Part shown: positions 62,163 to 64,000 of the stretch, piece by piece
Layout: each line of letters opens with the position of its first letter
Numbering within the stretch: position 1 is the first letter of the stretch
Origin: an uncultured bacterium
GTDB lineage: Bacteria > Verrucomicrobiota > Kiritimatiellia > PWTM01
Reading direction: 5' to 3'
Assembly: GCA_938010045.1 (NCBI GenBank)
Contig: CALLFZ010000031.1
Coordinates: 1-64,000, forward strand
Length of the DNA: 64,000 nt
Notes under the pieces: generated by a model
Database searches by the model: none
What the model was told of the DNA's origin: nothing
Seen by the model: only the letters and a program-made list of their open reading frames with translations
Program-made: the position numbers and the translations under genes

Positions 62163-63050
62163 ATGCGGCTCGTGAGTGCCACCGGTACAACGGCGGGCGG
62201 TTCAAGTTTGCGCGCATTCCGCGCCGCCGCCGCCGACGACGGCCGTCCCATCGAGCGCGTGCTGATGCGGCGGTTGGACCTTTCGCGCCGCGCGGCGCGC
62301 CGTCTCCTCGACACGCGTCGTGTGTTTGTGAACGGCCGGCGTGTCTGGATTGCTCACCACGTCGTGCACGATGGCGACCGGATCGAAGCGCCGACCGACG
62401 TGGGGCGCGCGGAGACCGCCGCGATTCCGATCCGGTTCGAGAATGACGAGCTCGTCGTGGCCGACAAACCCGTGGGCATCGTGACGACAGGGGAGGATGG
62501 TTTGGAGGGACGGCTGCGACGCGAGCGCGCCGAGCCCGGCCTCGCCGCCGTGCACCGACTCGACCGCGACACGACGGGCTGCCTGCTCTTGGCTCGGACG
62601 GCCGCGGGTCTCGAGCGAATGATCGGCGAGTTCCGGGCGGGCCGCGTCCGCAAAGCGTATCGCGCGATCGTGATCGGCCGGTGGCCGGCGGAGCGTCGTG
62701 AGATTCGTCGGCCGATTGAAGGGCTCACCGCGGTGACGCGCGTGCGTCTCGTCGCGGCGAGCGATGGGGCGTCACATCTGGAGGTGGAGATCGAGACCGG
62801 GCGCACCCACCAGATCCGCCGACATCTCGCAGGCGCAGGACATCCCGTGGCCGGGGATCCGCTGTACGGCGCGGGTGTGATCGTCGGCCCTGAGCTGCGC
62901 GCGGTGCCGAGGCAAATGCTGCACGCGGAACGGATCGAGTTTCCGGACGCGCAGGGGCGCCGCGTGGCGGTGACCGCGCCGCTGCCGGCGGACTTTCGCG
63001 CGACGCTGCGCCGGCTGGGTCTGGCCGCCCATCGCGGAGGGCGCGCATGA
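62163..63050 (+). CDS. RluA-family pseudouridine synthase
   Basis: 295 residues. An N-terminal S4-type RNA-binding region (RPIERVLMRRLDLSRRAARRLLDTRRVFVNGRRV) precedes the catalytic domain with AAVHRLDRDTTGCLLLARTAAG, in which the Asp of HRLDRDTTG is the nucleophile. RKAYRAIVIGRW, EVEIETGRTHQIRRHLAGAGHPVAGDPLYG and MLHAERIEFPD complete the family pattern. It isomerises uridine in rRNA or tRNA; the position is not predicted. The next gene starts in an ATGA overlap. Confidence 0.92.
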   Translation: MRLVSATGTTAGGSSLRAFRAAAADDGRPIERVLMRRLDLSRRAARRLLDTRRVFVNGRRVWIAHHVVHDGDRIEAPTDVGRAETAAIPIRFENDELVVADKPVGIVTTGEDGLEGRLRRERAEPGLAAVHRLDRDTTGCLLLARTAAGLERMIGEFRAGRVRKAYRAIVIGRWPAERREIRRPIEGLTAVTRVRLVAASDGASHLEVEIETGRTHQIRRHLAGAGHPVAGDPLYGAGVIVGPELRAVPRQMLHAERIEFPDAQGRRVAVTAPLPADFRATLRRLGLAAHRGGRA

Positions 63051-64000
63051 ACGTGCACATGCCCGTGCCGCCCACGGTGGTGGCGGTCGGCGAGGTCTTC
63101 GACGATGCCCTGCGCTGCGCGCGGGGCGCGGGGTTGCGGGTGCCGGCCGTTGTCCGGTTTGGCCCCGGGGTGGTGGGCGAATTGGGGGCCGTCGTCCGAC
63201 AGCTCGTCGCGGAGGTCACGGATGAGGTGTTGGTGGTCGGCGGATGGGCGGTGCGCGATTCTGGGGAGCGCGCGCGGTGGGCGGAACGGTTTGGCCGATC
63301 CGTGGCCATCCTGGAAATTCATGGCGAGCCGGACTGCACCGCGATCAACGAGGCGGCGGCGCGGGCGCGTCGGCTCGCGCCGCGGCTCGTGGTGGGGATC
63401 GGTGGCGGGAGTGCGATGGACGCCGCCAAGGCCGTTGCGGCGATGGCGCGGCACGACGGTCGGATCGAGGAGTATCTCGAAGGGGCCGAGCCGCGACGTG
63501 CGCTCGACCGGACGCCGTTGCCGCTGGTGGCCGTGCCGACGACGGCCGGGACGGGCGCGGAGATGACGCGCAACGCGGTGATCGGGTGGACCGAGCGCCG
63601 CGTGAAGCGGAGTCTGCGCGACGACCGTCTCGTGCCCGCGGTGGCGTTGATCGATCCGGAGTTCACGTACGAGCTGCCCGCCGCGCCGACGTTGTGGAGC
63701 GGTCTCGACGCGCTCACGCAGTTGATCGAGGTGTGCATCTCGAGGCGCGCGACCGCGGCGACGACAGAACTGGCGCTGCGGGTGATCGGCTGGATTCGGT
63801 GGGCGTTGCCGGCGTGCCTCGAGCGGCCGCGCGATGGGCGGGCGCGGGCCGCGATGTCGGCCGCCGCCTCGCTCAGCGGCGTGTGCCTTGCGAACGCAGG
63901 ACTCGCGATGGCGCATGGAATCGCCGCGGCGCTGGGTGCGATCCGTCCGATTCCCCACGGCCTTGCGTGCGGACTGTTGCTGCCGCACACGCTGCGCTAC
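63047..64000 (+). CDS. Iron-containing alcohol dehydrogenase family protein, 3'-truncated by the window
   Basis: The frame is open from the ATG at 63047 (ATGA overlap with the pseudouridine synthase) to the last base, giving 318 visible residues; it is missing from the ORF track because it has no stop here. The family pattern is clear: VGIGGGSAMDAAKAVAAMA (NAD(P)-binding loop), VAVPTTAGTGAEMTRNAVI, SGLDALTQLIEVCISR, NAGLAMAHGIAAALGA and RPIPHGLACGLLLPHTLRY. Metal ligands Asp (GLD), His (AHG) and His (PHG) are present, but the position normally His in GLDALTH is Gln, so metal use may differ. The upstream coupling to an RNA-modifying enzyme gives no clue to substrate. Confidence 0.85.
   Translation, partial: MNVHMPVPPTVVAVGEVFDDALRCARGAGLRVPAVVRFGPGVVGELGAVVRQLVAEVTDEVLVVGGWAVRDSGERARWAERFGRSVAILEIHGEPDCTAINEAAARARRLAPRLVVGIGGGSAMDAAKAVAAMARHDGRIEEYLEGAEPRRALDRTPLPLVAVPTTAGTGAEMTRNAVIGWTERRVKRSLRDDRLVPAVALIDPEFTYELPAAPTLWSGLDALTQLIEVCISRRATAATTELALRVIGWIRWALPACLERPRDGRARAAMSAAASLSGVCLANAGLAMAHGIAAALGAIRPIPHGLACGLLLPHTLRY

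Overview
This is a GC-rich bacterial chromosome segment. The gene families point to the PVC superphylum, either a Verrucomicrobiota/Kiritimatiellota-type or a Planctomycetota-type organism. The main clues are an adjacent DUF1549/DUF1553 protein, DUF1501 protein and PPC-domain surface protein, a DUF1080 protein, a DUF1570-like zincin, an exosortase with a separate EpsI protein, ExbB with its own signal peptide, and intergenic GGTGCCTGTCCCC REP elements. That placement is an inference from gene content. I found no rRNA, tRNA or CRISPR array.

Layout. 1-3.2 kb: the 3' part of a lower-GC restriction-type helicase, then a heavily frameshifted remnant of a second (SNF2-type) helicase; this looks like the edge of a defence or transferred island. 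3.4-8.7 kb: a membrane GT-C-like protein, a small secreted protein, a TonB-type protein and a secreted zinc peptidase. 8.8-14.4 kb: the DUF1549, DUF1501 and PPC trio. 14.5-17.5 kb: a small Cys-rich protein and a sugar-catabolism cluster in which the NagB-like and PIG-L genes are both broken while the sugar-phosphate isomerase is intact. 17.6-19.0 kb: a Tat-exported flavodoxin-like protein between two imperfect direct repeats. 19.0-22.8 kb: a triheme cytochrome c peroxidase, an M24 aminopeptidase and an RdgC-like protein.

22.9-37.9 kb: exosortase and EpsI (with an inserted zinc ribbon), a convergent SUMF1-type lipoprotein and a metallo-beta-lactamase protein. Then comes one long tightly packed run: CPBP protease, a DnaE homologue whose catalytic aspartates are replaced, two TPR proteins, ExbB, two ExbD proteins and a membrane-anchored VWA protein where a TonB would normally sit. 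38.6-42.4 kb: a DUF1080 protein and a 1039-residue secreted protein with a repeat-rich N-terminal part and a PHP-type domain. 42.4-47.8 kb: an operon of a P1B metal ATPase fused to an SPFH/HflK domain, HflC, HflK and a small protein.

47.8-48.9 kb: a gene-free REP cluster. 48.9-53.3 kb: an unknown protein, Dtd, an ABC-class ATPase with an eroded P-loop, a zinc-ribbon membrane protein and FmdB. 53.5-56.4 kb: PyrH, Frr and a GspA/GspB-like pair. 56.4-57.5 kb: a second REP-containing gap. 57.5-64 kb: an outer-membrane barrel, a sodium/solute symporter, ApbE, an Agl23-type GT-C protein, an RluA pseudouridine synthase and an iron-type alcohol dehydrogenase cut by the window end.

The strongest candidates for an undescribed system are the P1B-ATPase-SPFH operon, the ExbB/ExbD/ExbD/VWA operon with its inactive-looking DnaE neighbour, and a paired-dyad DNA element (two short palindromes exactly 32 bp apart) found at two distant intergenic loci.
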